Below, in pieces: positions 22,101 to 35,396 of a DNA stretch of 64,000 nt. The translations under genes and the position numbers were made by a program. Source of the DNA: Melanopsichium pennsylvanicum (lineage: Eukaryota > Basidiomycota > Ustilaginomycetes > Ustilaginales); assembly GCA_900208305.1 (NCBI GenBank), contig OAPG01000007.1, forward strand, positions 1-64,000, given 5' to 3'. Each line of letters opens with the position of its first letter. Within the stretch, counting starts at the first letter, position 1. The notes beneath the pieces were generated by a model. The model was not told where the DNA came from. It saw only the letters and a list, made by a program, of their open reading frames with translations, and did not search any database.

Positions 22101-22423
22101 ACCCGACACAACCATTTCACACGGTCAATCGCCCCTCTATTCATCACAGTCTATCGCAGCGGCTTTTCCGCTCTCTTGTCCTTCCTGCAAGCCCACTCGA
22201 GCGAATTCGACCCCGGGCATCATCCGACATTGCATCAATCTGACTGAGTGGCCAGTTCGGCATCAATTCACGCCAAAAAAGCTGAAAGTTAGCCGCTCCT
22301 CACCCTCGATCCCGTACAGTATTTCAATTTGCCTCAGAAGACAAGCTACCTTCAGAGCACCTCCAGCATTCCTTGAAGGCTCAAACAGTGAACTGCCTTC
22401 AAGCGCCTTTCTCACTCTCGAAT
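19160..22423. other. 3.3 kb spacer between divergent PrpD-like and Pbs2 genes
   Basis: Apart from the two promoters, this stretch contains a decayed LINE-type RNase H fragment (20148-20462), annotated separately. Around it, 19.9-20.8 kb looks like old repeat sequence with no intact frame. The right third (about 21.9-22.42 kb) is a pyrimidine-rich leader for Pbs2. A 295-codon plus-strand frame there (21904-22791) is out of frame with the kinase and was not accepted as a gene. Confidence 0.5.
20148..20462 (+). pseudogene. Decayed RNase H fragment of a LINE-like retrotransposon
   Basis: Translated in the frame of position 20199, the stretch reads YIFCNNQAAVTAIG and, about 30 codons on, VWVPGHIGINSNEQANELAQ. 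These match the RNase H signatures of non-LTR retrotransposons (DNQAA...; W-[VT]-P-G-H-x-G-I-x-G-N-E-x-A-D-x-L-A). Stops bound the fragment (TAG at 20145, TGA at 20460) and more stops follow. Both expected catalytic Asp positions are Asn, so it could not be active even if the frame were intact. I could not find the reverse transcriptase part. The exact element clade (Tad-like or other) cannot be set from this piece, and the true outer limits of the relic are unknown. Confidence 0.75.
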
Positions 22424-24148
22424 ATGACCAATTCAGTGTCTCAAGGAGAGATGGAGCGTCTCACAGCTCAACTGAGCCTCAAAGACGCCCAGCAAGGTGC
22501 GACGGGTGGTCCTCCTTCTCGCTCCTCACCGGCATCGGGAGCATCACCTTCCCTTCGATCCATCCCGAGCACTGGTGGACCATCAGCACCCAGACCAGTC
22601 AACACCGCAGTAGGAGCAGCCGAACGTGCGCGAGCAATGGCAGGAGCACGCCTCCCACCGAGTTTACAAGCAAAATTGGCCGCCAACGCCAACCGCTCCA
22701 CAACATCCGGAACTCCTGGCTCGGGTGTTTTGGGTCACAACCAGCGTATCGACAGCAACGCAAGTGCATCCCTCTTTGTTTCGGCAAGTAGCCGTCCCGG
22801 CACATTACCAGGAACCGGCATGGGTGGTCTCGCAGCTCGTAGAGGTGTACCTGGCGCAATGGGCGCTCCTTCACCAGGAGGTCCACCCTCAGCAGCAGGT
22901 ACTGGCGCAGGCATGGGAGCAAGACGCAATCGACCCGGTCTCAAATTGAGCGACATGGGCATCGGAGCAGAGGATGCTGCCAAATCTCAAGGATCCGGCA
23001 TGGTTGCTGGCGCTGGTCGCAGAGCACCGCCACCGGGTCGTCTTCCCGGTAGCACCGACTCCAACAAGAGCGTCGATGAGGATGGACAGCAGAACGGCGC
23101 CATGTCGACCCCCTTCAGCAACTTTTCCAAGATCGTCGACCCCTCCGGCCGACTCAATTTCGGTGGCAAGGCGATCCTTCACGCTTCCGGTGTCGAGTTT
23201 GGCAACGGAACGTCATTCAAGATCAACATGGCCGAGTTGGAGCTCATGGACGAATTGGGTAAGGGCAACTACGGAACTGTACGCAAGGTCAGGCATACTC
23301 AGACACATGTTGAGATGGCAATGAAGGAGATCCGTCTCGAGCTCGACGAATCCAAGCTCAATGCAATCATCATGGAACTCGACATTCTCCACCGAGCCAC
23401 GGCACCCCAGATCGTCGAATTTTACGGAGCTTTCTTCATCGAGTCCTGCGTCTACTACTGCATGGAATATATGAACGCCGGCTCACTTGACAAGCTCTAC
23501 GGCGATCGCGGCAGCGTCCCCGAAGATGTGCTCGCCAGGATCACCGGCAGCATGGTTCGAGGCCTTAGCTTCCTCAAGGATCAACTACAGATTATGCATC
23601 GCGACGTCAAGCCTACCAATGTCCTCATCAACCGCAGAGGTCAAGTCAAACTCTGCGACTTTGGCGTTTCGGGTCAACTGGAAAAGTCGCTGGCCAAGAC
23701 AAACATCGGCTGCCAGTCTTACATGGCTCCCGAACGCATCAAGGGCGAATCTCAGAACATGCTCGGCACCTATACTGTCGCCTCGGACGTCTGGTCACTT
23801 GGCTTGTCGATGGTCGAAACCACGCTTGGTACCTATCCTTACCCGCCAGAAACATACTCGAACGTCTTTGCTCAGCTCCAAGCCATCGTGCATGGTGACC
23901 CTCCCGAGCTTCCATCAGATCTTTATTCGGAGACGGCACGGGACTTTGTGGCAAAGTGCTTGGAGAAGATTCCTTCGCGCAGGCCATCATATGCGCAGCT
24001 GTTGCAGCATGATTTTCTCACACTAGATGACGCCAAGGGCGATGATGGCGTGGATATGGTCAGTTGGGTTGCAAGGGCCATCGATGCCAAGGATCGCAAG
24101 AAAGGGCAAGCAAACGGTACTTCGCCGTCACCATCATCAGCTGCATAG
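22424..24148 (+). CDS. PBS2: MAP kinase kinase Pbs2 (HOG osmotic-stress pathway)
   Basis: A 574-residue MAPKK. The N-terminal ~265 residues are low-complexity (Gly/Ala/Pro/Ser), the usual docking region. The kinase domain starts near 270: glycine loop GKGNYGTV (279-286), ATP lysine K301 (AMKEI), HRDVKPTN (392-399), DFGVSGQL (412-419), and activation-loop phosphosites S422 and T426 in SLAKTNIG. That loop, followed by CQSYMAPERIK, is characteristic of Pbs2 rather than Ste7- or Mkk1-type kinases. It is expected to phosphorylate a Hog1-type MAPK. The ATG at 22424 (MTNSVSQGEM) is the first in frame; the frame upstream opens only with TTG. The leader is long and pyrimidine-rich. Confidence 0.93.
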   Translation: MTNSVSQGEMERLTAQLSLKDAQQGATGGPPSRSSPASGASPSLRSIPSTGGPSAPRPVNTAVGAAERARAMAGARLPPSLQAKLAANANRSTTSGTPGSGVLGHNQRIDSNASASLFVSASSRPGTLPGTGMGGLAARRGVPGAMGAPSPGGPPSAAGTGAGMGARRNRPGLKLSDMGIGAEDAAKSQGSGMVAGAGRRAPPPGRLPGSTDSNKSVDEDGQQNGAMSTPFSNFSKIVDPSGRLNFGGKAILHASGVEFGNGTSFKINMAELELMDELGKGNYGTVRKVRHTQTHVEMAMKEIRLELDESKLNAIIMELDILHRATAPQIVEFYGAFFIESCVYYCMEYMNAGSLDKLYGDRGSVPEDVLARITGSMVRGLSFLKDQLQIMHRDVKPTNVLINRRGQVKLCDFGVSGQLEKSLAKTNIGCQSYMAPERIKGESQNMLGTYTVASDVWSLGLSMVETTLGTYPYPPETYSNVFAQLQAIVHGDPPELPSDLYSETARDFVAKCLEKIPSRRPSYAQLLQHDFLTLDDAKGDDGVDMVSWVARAIDAKDRKKGQANGTSPSPSSAA

Positions 24149-24838
24149 CCGCACCTGCTTCGCCCAACGGCCAAGGAACGATCGAATGACTGTCAACGCC
24201 TTCAGAATGCTCATGTCTTCTTTAGTTCAGCAAACAATCTTCGCCATCTTCTCCGAATGCTTTCGTTGTGTCGCATGTCCTTCTGTGCGATCATCGTCGT
24301 GATTGGACGGAATTTTCTGATCGAGTAGACATCTAAGCAATGTTGATTTATAGTGGCACAACGCTCGATTGGGTCACCTGGTTGCGAGCCGATATCCTGT
24401 TGGAGACGGTTCAAGTTCGCTCGCTTAACTTGTCGGTCGTGATCGGTGTCACCATATTTGAGCTCTCTGTGAGTCTAGAGTGTCCGCATCTTCGCGTGTC
24501 GAGTCTCTGAAATAGTCTCTTTTCTGCTTTGTTTCATGTGCTAATTCTAAACCAGTGAGGCGCATGTGGAAGCGTTCAACAACTTGCCCTATCTTTGCCA
24601 GTCATGACCTCTTTGCTTAGCAAGTTTTGAAGCAGCTGACTGTAGCTCAAGTAGCAACAAAGAAGAGAACGTTTCATCAGACTGCCCACGTTGCGTTTCT
24701 GTCAGCTTTCTCGAGTCTTTACTGTACCGAAACACCCAGCCCCGAAAGGTTGAGACCACACGTTGAGTCAAATTGATTGCAATGATTTGAGATTGCAATG
24801 TCGAGCGCAACCTAACTACTCGGAAGAGTGACAGGCGA
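24149..24838. other. Convergent 3' spacer between Pbs2 and Pex16 genes
   Basis: A 690 bp stretch of 3' untranslated and spacer sequence. No coding frame, tRNA-like fold or repeat could be supported. Confidence 0.5.
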
Positions 24839-26416
24839 CTATGTGGCTGAGTAGTAATAGTACTCGTCAATGAGCGGCAGGTAATCGCTCAAGACGCCAC
24901 CGACCATACCGATCAAGAACTTGCCCTGTGTCCGGTCGACCAATCCGGCCAACTTTGGTCTTGTGAAAGAGTACCACAGAGGACCTCTGAGCAAGTACCA
25001 CCAGAACGAGCTGCCTCTCTTTGCCCATTCTGCTTGTTCGACACTTGAGATGGGCTTTTTGGCCTTGTCGGCTGCACTGCCGCCCATGAAAACGGAGGCA
25101 AGGATGCTGGTGAGTGGATTCTGACCCATCATCATGGCCATGAGTGGATTCGTTGCAAACAAGTTCTGGTTGGAAGCAGATGTACCAGGTGGAACGAAAG
25201 AACGGTTGCGCAGTTCCTTTGCAAGGGATTCGAGAACGAACGAAAGTACGAAAGGCAAAGTTGCAGTTCGACCCCATCGACGTAGAGCGAGGACGTAAAT
25301 GAACGGTCGAAGGATCCACATGATCTCAGCAAGCCGACCGGTCGGATTGCGGAGAGGACGGACGAGGTCGGATGGCTTGCGCACGTCATTGACGGTGAGA
25401 ACACGGGAGAGGAGGTAGTCATTGATCTGGGATTCCGACCACGGTTTCATGTTGATGGTTGGCGAAGGAAGGTCTTTGCGAGACTGGGAGAGAGATTCAT
25501 CACCATTGGCAGGGGTGCGGTTGAGAGTGGTGGATGCGTTCAAACGGGTAGAGTCAACCAAGGTGTCATCTGTGTCAGAGCCAGACTGGCCTGCGTTGGT
25601 GCGCATGGCTCGAAGATGCGGGGGTCGGCGATCAGGTTCGGTCGGGTTGGGGAGAGGGTCCTCTTCGACGTCATCGTAGCCGGGTCGGAGGGATGCTAGT
25701 GTAGGACGCAGGAGTCCTGTACGAGACCCCTTCCAAAATCCTTTCGGTGGTCGTGCGCTTCCGTCAAGCAGCGAGGAGGTGGAAGCAACGGCATTGTCAA
25801 GTTTCTCAGCGTAATCACCCATCGTCTTGGCGCGTTCCCTCTCGAGTGCCGCAGGGTCGACTTCTCGTTGGGGAATGGGTGGATGAATCGCCATTCGGTC
25901 CCCTGTCATGTGTACCAAGCTGAGCCTGAGGACCACTTTGAGTGCCTCAATCGCAGCGACCACATCCCAAGCTTTCCTCTTCCCGAGCTTCCTTCTAGCG
26001 AGCATCTCTGCCAGCAGCTCAAAGTAGCCCACAATTACCAAAGTTCTTGCGACCCTGTTATAGCCTTTGGAATGCTGGCTGAAGTGGTGTGTATATCTGG
26101 CATGTTCAGAGGGAGCTTGACCGGTGACTGCGCTGGCATCGTTCGGTGCGCCGATTGGTGTGATGCGCTTCTCTAACGTGTCGCTGTTGATTGATGCAGC
26201 GGCGTTGGGATTTTGCTTGTCTATGGCTCGTGCAAGTACGGAATCGTGATAGAGTCCGAGGAGGTTCAAGGATGCGTAGATGGCTTCTCCAGCAAGTTCG
26301 GCATCCTTGAAACGACCTGGGAGGAAGTAGGTGATGGAGCGTAATGAGCTTTCGACCGCTGTGATCTGAGATGCATTATTGAGCAAAAAGTCGTCGTATT
26401 GCTTGAAGAGCGACAT
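24839..26416 (-). CDS. PEX16: Peroxin Pex16, peroxisomal membrane biogenesis
   Basis: A 525-residue protein. The N-terminal region (YDDFLLNNASQITAVESSLR, then SITYFLPGRFKDAELAGEAIY) matches the conserved Pex16 start. Later family blocks are RVARTLVIVGYFELLAEML, the segment LRLSLVHMTGDRMAIHPPIP, and RPFIYVLALRRWGRTATLPF, with a C-terminal part around SFWWYLLRGPLWYSFTRPKL. Pex16 acts at the ER and peroxisome in membrane-protein insertion and peroxisome formation. A ~130-residue Ser/Asp-rich insert in the middle (about residues 195-330) looks disordered. The start is the first ATG of the frame and matches the family N-terminus, which supports it well. Confidence 0.92.
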   Translation of the reverse strand: MSLFKQYDDFLLNNASQITAVESSLRSITYFLPGRFKDAELAGEAIYASLNLLGLYHDSVLARAIDKQNPNAAASINSDTLEKRITPIGAPNDASAVTGQAPSEHARYTHHFSQHSKGYNRVARTLVIVGYFELLAEMLARRKLGKRKAWDVVAAIEALKVVLRLSLVHMTGDRMAIHPPIPQREVDPAALERERAKTMGDYAEKLDNAVASTSSLLDGSARPPKGFWKGSRTGLLRPTLASLRPGYDDVEEDPLPNPTEPDRRPPHLRAMRTNAGQSGSDTDDTLVDSTRLNASTTLNRTPANGDESLSQSRKDLPSPTINMKPWSESQINDYLLSRVLTVNDVRKPSDLVRPLRNPTGRLAEIMWILRPFIYVLALRRWGRTATLPFVLSFVLESLAKELRNRSFVPPGTSASNQNLFATNPLMAMMMGQNPLTSILASVFMGGSAADKAKKPISSVEQAEWAKRGSSFWWYLLRGPLWYSFTRPKLAGLVDRTQGKFLIGMVGGVLSDYLPLIDEYYYYSAT

Positions 26417-28158
26417 CGTGATCCGATCGATATGCGGTGTGCGTGGTGTCGTCCAGATGACCGGATTATTCGAAGATGTTGTGGGTATGAGAAGTACAAG
26501 GACTGGAATAGGTGGTGACTTGAAAAGCCGGTCCCACTCGCGTGCTCAATTACCGGTTGGCCGCTCGACAGAGCGTTGATACGGATGGGGCCTAATGCCA
26601 GTACCGAGTCCACAAAAATCTAATGCGCGCGCAAGCAACTTGACTTTCTACAGCCCTGAAGTCACTCGAAGAAAGAAAAGGAGGTAAAAAAATGAGAAAA
26701 ACAAAAACAAAACAAAAAACCCCCCAAGGTAAAAAGCGGACGAAAGCAGATCTGGTCAAGATGGCCCTGCAAATCGGGAGATGGCTCAATTTTCCATTCC
26801 TACATTCTGACTCGGTCTGCGCTCCGGCAGCGGCAGCGACTCTGCGCTTAATTGCAGTAGGAAATCAAGGTGAGGCATTGTACTGTAAATAAGTTACTGT
26901 ACGCGGCCTATGCGTCCAGAAGGCCTGTACCTTTTTTCGAGCACTGTGAGGCCACAGAATGATCAGAGAGCGAAATGGAAGAGTTTTGGCTTAGCGTTTC
27001 GAGTGCAGCAGGAACAGCTCGCAAATGGTACCGGGACACAGAACTGTTGAGATTCAGGAAAGATATGCATGTGAGGAGCGGGTGTCCAAGTTGGGCATCA
27101 CAGTCCTATCTCGCAGTGAGCCGAGTGCGAACAAGTGATTATTACTTTGTCTCTGGTGTGGCCGTCGGTGTCTTTTCCCGTTTTGGTGGGAGAGGTGCCT
27201 GGCTGAGCTTTTCTTTTCCTGCCGCTGGTCCATGCTGGCTGCGACGAGGCACTAAATCTGACCTGCTGAGCCCTTTTTAAGGCTACAGAGTGGATTACCC
27301 TTCTTTTTTGCTCTTTTAACGGTTGCGGTGCACCTGCCGCCGCTCGTTTTAAGGCTCGCTTGCCGTCATCTTGCCCCACAATGACGGATGCTTTCAAATC
27401 TCGACACTCGCCTCGCCCTCTCGCCTATCGCCTGTGGTACGCTATCATCATAATCGCCTTTTCCTTTCTTTCATGTATTTTATAACATGACCTAATTTTC
27501 ATCATTGAGCACCACTTGTGCCGAAATTTGAGCTGTGCTGTGTTAAATGCCAACATGAGAAAGAATGCGCCAGCAACCTTCCGATAGATGGATGACAGAG
27601 AAGCGTCAGAACGAGGGTGCCGATGTCGGACCTCGCGCTTTTTTGACCAATGAGCCGAAGTATTTGCCCTCGTCTTCTGCTTTGCCCAATTGCCTCCCGA
27701 GTCTCTTTTGCTTTGGCCTGATAACGGTTGTGCCGTTTCTTTCTGTTCTTCGTATATATTGGTCCACATGCGACAGATGGCTGACGCTGCTCCTATCGGC
27801 AACGCCGTCATCTTTATCATTTCACCCTGCACTTTTCATCACCTTCCACCATCACCGTCCTACTTTATACCTCTGCCTTTCGCTCCACGAACCGACCACT
27901 GTCCGGATACAACCCTCCATCAACTCAGATCGTCACGCAGCACGCATGCCGATACCCTTGGCACAGTACGCTCGCATCTTTCTTTCGTCCTTCTGCCAGC
28001 CTCTCGCATCCTCGTCCTCTGGGCTCGCCCAACCTAGCAATATCGAACAGATCTTTTCCGTATGCGATTTGCTCACGAAGCTCAGCAAACCCTGACCTTC
28101 CACAGCAGGTAGAGCAGCAAGCCCGACTTGGGGGCACGCAGCTTTTCTACAACTCGCC
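26417..28158. other. 1.7 kb divergent spacer between Pex16 and an atypical kinase
   Basis: This stretch contains both promoters. The right part (27.7-28.15 kb) is a pyrimidine-rich leader for the kinase and has several upstream ATGs, including a 176-codon frame (27565-28095) with no recognisable domain that I treat as leader. Paired TACTGTA motifs lie at 26881 and 26895. Confidence 0.45.
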
Positions 28159-31100
28159 ATGGTGTCTGCTCCATTCCGTAGTTCACAAGCCACGGACAAT
28201 CAACCTGGCCCGAAATGCTCACCAATGGTCGCCATCAAGAATGCGAAACCTTCTTCCTCCAAATCTCGGAATCCTTGGCCCTTGGACACGTTCTGGTCCA
28301 GCTCGAGCAAGAAAGCATCCTCAACCTCCAAGCCTTGCTCTCCTGCTTCTCCTAAGCTCGCTCGTTCCTACGACAGCACATCAGGTCTTGACTCGGATCA
28401 AATCTTTGATTTCAGCGATCTGCCCCTCACCCCTCCTGACTCTGGCACATCGACGTTCGAGCTCCATGCAGCGAGCAAGACAGCTCGGTCTGCTCGCGCC
28501 CAGGATGATCCCTTATTGGTCTCAACTGCAGCTTCTCCCCCTGTGCTGCTCCACGACGACCAACTCAATCCGACTTCGAAGGGCGGAAGCAAGAATGACA
28601 TCTTCAACTCGCCCACCACGTGGTTAACGCCTCCTTCACACATACCTCCCGTCCCTGACACTGCGATTTCATCCCCACCGCCGTCGAAAAATTCCTTGTT
28701 CTTCTCGTCGTTTGGTTCTAGTTCGCCTATCCCTCCTTCGCCACCGTCTCGTCGCCTTACGTCAGCTCAATCCATGGACTCAGCTTCTGCAAAGACATCG
28801 AGCGCGCTATCTGACTCCGCAGAGCCTTCCACAGCAGTCCTCGCAACATCGGCATCCCAGCATACTACAGGAAGGAAAAAGGGACACGCTCGCAACTCTT
28901 CTCTTGGTCGAGCATCCTCCGAAGAGTGTCTTCAAGAAGAAGCCAGAATCCGCCTCACAAAACATGTCGACTTCCGTCTCTGCCCTAGCAACGAGTACCT
29001 CCTTGGCGAAGGCCGCCATTGCTCAGTGTACCTGGGCAGCTATCGTCCACGCCCAGAGTTCGGCTCAGATCCTTCGTCTTCCCAATGCTGGCGATTGTGT
29101 GCGGTAAAACGCCTCCATGCAGACCGACAAAGCCAACTGCTGGGGTTGGACGAAGCCTTTGCCCTCCGTCGACTCGGCGTTCATCCCAACATCATCCGGC
29201 TTATCGACATTCGGGATGAAGTAGAGTTCGCAGCTTCGCCCAGACCATCGTCTCAAATATCGCTTCAAGGCGGTGATCGTTCGGCAGGGCTTGACCTCGG
29301 TCTGGGACTGCCGAGAGTTGAACTTCGCTCTGGTGCTACTTCTCACAGCGGCCACAGCAGCCATTCGAGATCGACCTCTGACATGACAGGTAAAGATGAG
29401 CTTCTCCTCGAGGCACAGTCGCACAAAAGAGCCCTCGCACACAGGAAGCAGCACGAAGCAGCACTGTCTCGAGCTATTTCTCCGACCACCTCTCAGACTC
29501 GCATTGGAGTCATGACCTCTCACGAGACCAAAACGCGATCCTCAATCCTTCCAAACCCATCTTTCGTGCTGCAGGGCCCGGACGAAGGCTCATCCGACAG
29601 CGGTCGCAACGCCAAATCCTCAGCTGACAAGACTCCTGATACAAACCCTGTCCGCCGTGCGACACCTGTCAGCAACCCCATAGTCGACCCACCTCGTCTG
29701 CTGATTCTGCTCGAGCTACTTCCAAACAACCTAGCCCTCTACACCCGCCGTCACCCGCGCCGAGTCACTCTGAATCAATGGCACACCTGGGCTCTTGAAA
29801 TGTGTTCCGCTCTCGTGTTCCTCCATTCGCACGGTTGTGTCCACGCAGACATCAAAAAGGAGAACATGCTCCTCACCGAAGACCTCAACATAAAGGTGTG
29901 CGACTTCAACTCTGCGGTATTTCCCAACCCGAACGATCTACCACGAGATGGGCTGGGATTGGGGACTCCGGCCTACTGTGCGCCCGAATTGAGCCGAGCG
30001 ACAGGTGGTCCGGCAGCAACGAGTTTCTCGTATCCGATCGACGTGTTCAGTCTGGGTGCGGTGCTCTACTCTCTGGCTACCGGCTATGAGCCATTCAGCA
30101 AGGCGAGGAGTGTGGTGGAAATGCTGCACAGGAAGCGATTGTTCTTCGAAAGTGAAGAGAATGACAGGGCATCTCGCTTGGCCGTGGAAGCAGGGAGCAA
30201 CCCAAGCAGCGCCCCTGCCAGTCGCAGTGGCTCTATGCGAGGAAGGCATCACAAAACACCGTCAACCGACACCAACACCTCTGCCGCCCAAATCACATCT
30301 TCCCTGAACCGGCTTCTCTCGACTTACTCTTCCCCGCCCTCATCTTCGACTCGCCGCGAAGCTAGCACCGACAGTCTTGAAAGCGTAGCATCGAGCATCA
30401 CCACCATCTCTGGCCGCAATCCAACTTCTTTGGCAGTCTCTCGGTTGTTGGAACCTGCAGACGAACCCAGGGGCTTGCTTGTTGACCCAAGCACGCCCTC
30501 CCGTTCCGCATCTTTTCTCCGAGAACTGGGCAAAGCCGATGTGCGCAGAACGGCTAGTACCGGTGGTCGGAAGGGTCCGCCTGGCAGCACTGCGGGTTTG
30601 GCCCGACTTCGCGCAGGCGAAGAGCTAGAACAACCCCAATCGCCTTCGCTTCGCAGTGCTCCGCTTGACAACCTCGAAGCCGATGCGCTCGAGTTGGGAG
30701 GTAAGAATGGATCGGCGGTGCACCCGGTGGCAAGTTTGGAAATCTCGTCGCGACCCGATTGGCTTCGCCGCACATCTTCGTACGGAGACGAAATGAAGTT
30801 GCATCACCAAAATCTTGCACCGGGTCTCTCCCCCGCAGCACCTATCCCCGAGCACTCTGGCGTTGAGAATCTCTCTTCCATCCCAGTCAAACCTAGTCGC
30901 CTACGAGCCATGGTTTCTCCCTCTTCGAAGAGCTTCACTCAGTTCGTGACGCCATCGCCTCCTGCTGAGTCTGGCGATGGGGCATCGTCTCGAGATTTTA
31001 ACACCTTTTCCGAAAAACACAATTCCCACTTACGGGCAGGTGGTCAAGAGAACGAGATGGAAGCGGAGAGGGAAGATATCAGGGCATATGCAGATGGGCA

Positions 31101-31245
31101 TCCGGCCATCATCTTGCCTGGTGGCGGTAGGCTGCCGGACTGGGCCCGTGATTTGTTGCGAATTATGGTCGAGCCGGATCCTAACGCTCGACCCACCGCA
31201 ATCCAAGTTTTGGAACGACTGCAGATGCATGCACCTCAGATCTGA
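28159..31245 (+). CDS. Atypical Ser/Thr protein kinase with HAD and DFN motifs and two large inserts
   Basis: A 1028-residue protein. Residues 1-260 are Ser/Pro-rich and disordered. The kinase fold is split: glycine loop GEGRHCSVYLG (283-293), ATP lysine K317 (CAVKRLH), a candidate alpha-C Glu at 332, an insert of ~150 residues (about 358-508), catalytic loop HADIKKEN (562-569) in place of HRDxKxxN, metal motif DFN (582-584) in place of DFG, APE (608-610) and PIDVFSLGAVLYSLATG. A second, ~310-residue insert follows, and the last kinase helices (WARDLLRIMVEPDPNARPTA) close the protein. The catalytic Asp, the metal Asp and both Lys residues are kept, so activity is plausible. I cannot place it in a named family. 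The ATG has a strong context (gccATGG). Confidence 0.85.
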   Translation: MVSAPFRSSQATDNQPGPKCSPMVAIKNAKPSSSKSRNPWPLDTFWSSSSKKASSTSKPCSPASPKLARSYDSTSGLDSDQIFDFSDLPLTPPDSGTSTFELHAASKTARSARAQDDPLLVSTAASPPVLLHDDQLNPTSKGGSKNDIFNSPTTWLTPPSHIPPVPDTAISSPPPSKNSLFFSSFGSSSPIPPSPPSRRLTSAQSMDSASAKTSSALSDSAEPSTAVLATSASQHTTGRKKGHARNSSLGRASSEECLQEEARIRLTKHVDFRLCPSNEYLLGEGRHCSVYLGSYRPRPEFGSDPSSSQCWRLCAVKRLHADRQSQLLGLDEAFALRRLGVHPNIIRLIDIRDEVEFAASPRPSSQISLQGGDRSAGLDLGLGLPRVELRSGATSHSGHSSHSRSTSDMTGKDELLLEAQSHKRALAHRKQHEAALSRAISPTTSQTRIGVMTSHETKTRSSILPNPSFVLQGPDEGSSDSGRNAKSSADKTPDTNPVRRATPVSNPIVDPPRLLILLELLPNNLALYTRRHPRRVTLNQWHTWALEMCSALVFLHSHGCVHADIKKENMLLTEDLNIKVCDFNSAVFPNPNDLPRDGLGLGTPAYCAPELSRATGGPAATSFSYPIDVFSLGAVLYSLATGYEPFSKARSVVEMLHRKRLFFESEENDRASRLAVEAGSNPSSAPASRSGSMRGRHHKTPSTDTNTSAAQITSSLNRLLSTYSSPPSSSTRREASTDSLESVASSITTISGRNPTSLAVSRLLEPADEPRGLLVDPSTPSRSASFLRELGKADVRRTASTGGRKGPPGSTAGLARLRAGEELEQPQSPSLRSAPLDNLEADALELGGKNGSAVHPVASLEISSRPDWLRRTSSYGDEMKLHHQNLAPGLSPAAPIPEHSGVENLSSIPVKPSRLRAMVSPSSKSFTQFVTPSPPAESGDGASSRDFNTFSEKHNSHLRAGGQENEMEAEREDIRAYADGHPAIILPGGGRLPDWARDLLRIMVEPDPNARPTAIQVLERLQMHAPQI

Positions 31246-31358
31246 GTTTATAGAACATACGTACTTTCGTAGCCAAACACATATACCCCTTCACACAGTG
31301 AATAATATTCCCGCTTCGGCGACCCGCGATGCCGTTTGCAATCGTTGTCTTTGCATGC

Positions 31359-31418
<60 letters not shown>
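31359..31418. repeat. (CT)n followed by (CA)n microsatellite
   Basis: An almost uninterrupted CT run (31359-31407, one CCC interruption) passes into a CA run to about 31418. It lies in the 357 bp between the convergent kinase and PI 4-kinase genes. Confidence 0.95.
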
Positions 31419-31603
31419 GGTTTCATTGTTGACGAACCCAAAAAGTGCGAAAAAATTGTATGGATGGTAGGGAAAGGTGATGGTCGTGCATGCGAAAGTC
31501 AATAAATCAGAATTGACTTGGAAAACAAAAAATGAGAAGTGAGGGATGCTACCTTGTGGATGGGGTTGGTGATTTGCTGGACAAGAATAATGATGGGGCT
31601 TTG

Positions 31604-34576
<2,973 letters not shown>

Positions 34577-35396
34577 GTATGCCGCGGGTTTTGACTGGGT
34601 GTGAGGCCTCAATGGGCACGGCTGCTGATACTCAGCCAAGATTGAGACGGAGATTTTGCGAGCATGTTGAAGTCTTGATGGACAAAAAAAACAGTGAGCG
34701 AGGATGATAGGGCACAGATTACGAATTAGATGACACCAGAGTTGCATTGCCTGCGTGTTGGCAAGGGTCCATGTGAGTGTGAGCGCCGATACAAAGATTG
34801 CTCTGTGCGTGGAAGTGCTGCTGCGCCTTCTGCTGCTGCCCAGTAAAAAAAAAGAAGCAGTCGAGAATTGGATTGCATCATTTCACCACGCTCGGATCGG
34901 GTTTGACCCGTTTTGCGCTTCTACTTTTTCACTTATACTCTGTGCTTGGATCGGGTGTGCTGCTGCTGCAGCAAGCCGATGCGGTGTAGCTCTGTGACTC
35001 TGTGACTGAGTGGTGTGTGTGTTTTGCTGCTGGGCTCAATTCTAAATTCCAACTAACAACGCCCCACTATGCAAAAAACACGGAGGGGCGTATAGCATAT
35101 GAAAGCTAAGGACCCCAAACCAGCAGAGCCATGCGAGACCACACACACGACCCTCAAAATCAACACCCACTCTGCTGCAAGAAGAGGGAGAGAGCCACGC
35201 AAAAAAGTGACACTTGTTGAGAGCAGTCGCGCCGATATCGACAACACAGACCAGTCTACTGTATCCTGGCCTTGTTGCACATCTTGACTCCCGAACCAAA
35301 CAACCATCCCATCATCTTTTGATTGCCTCCTTAGACTTCCGGCTCGTCACATAGATTCGAGCTTGGTACCGGCTGTTCGGAGCACCACCTGTGATC
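34577..35396. other. Divergent spacer between PI 4-kinase and CLIP-170-like genes
   Basis: About 820 bp with both promoters and leaders. No gene-like frame was accepted. A TACTGTA motif occurs near 35257. Confidence 0.45.

Noticed and set aside
21904..22791. 295-codon plus-strand frame overlapping the Pbs2 start
   Set aside because: It overlaps the kinase N-terminus in another frame, and its sequence is typical leader.
27565..28095. 176-codon plus-strand frame before the atypical kinase
   Set aside because: It lies in the C/T-rich leader, has no homology I recognise, and ends just before the kinase start; at most an upstream reading frame.
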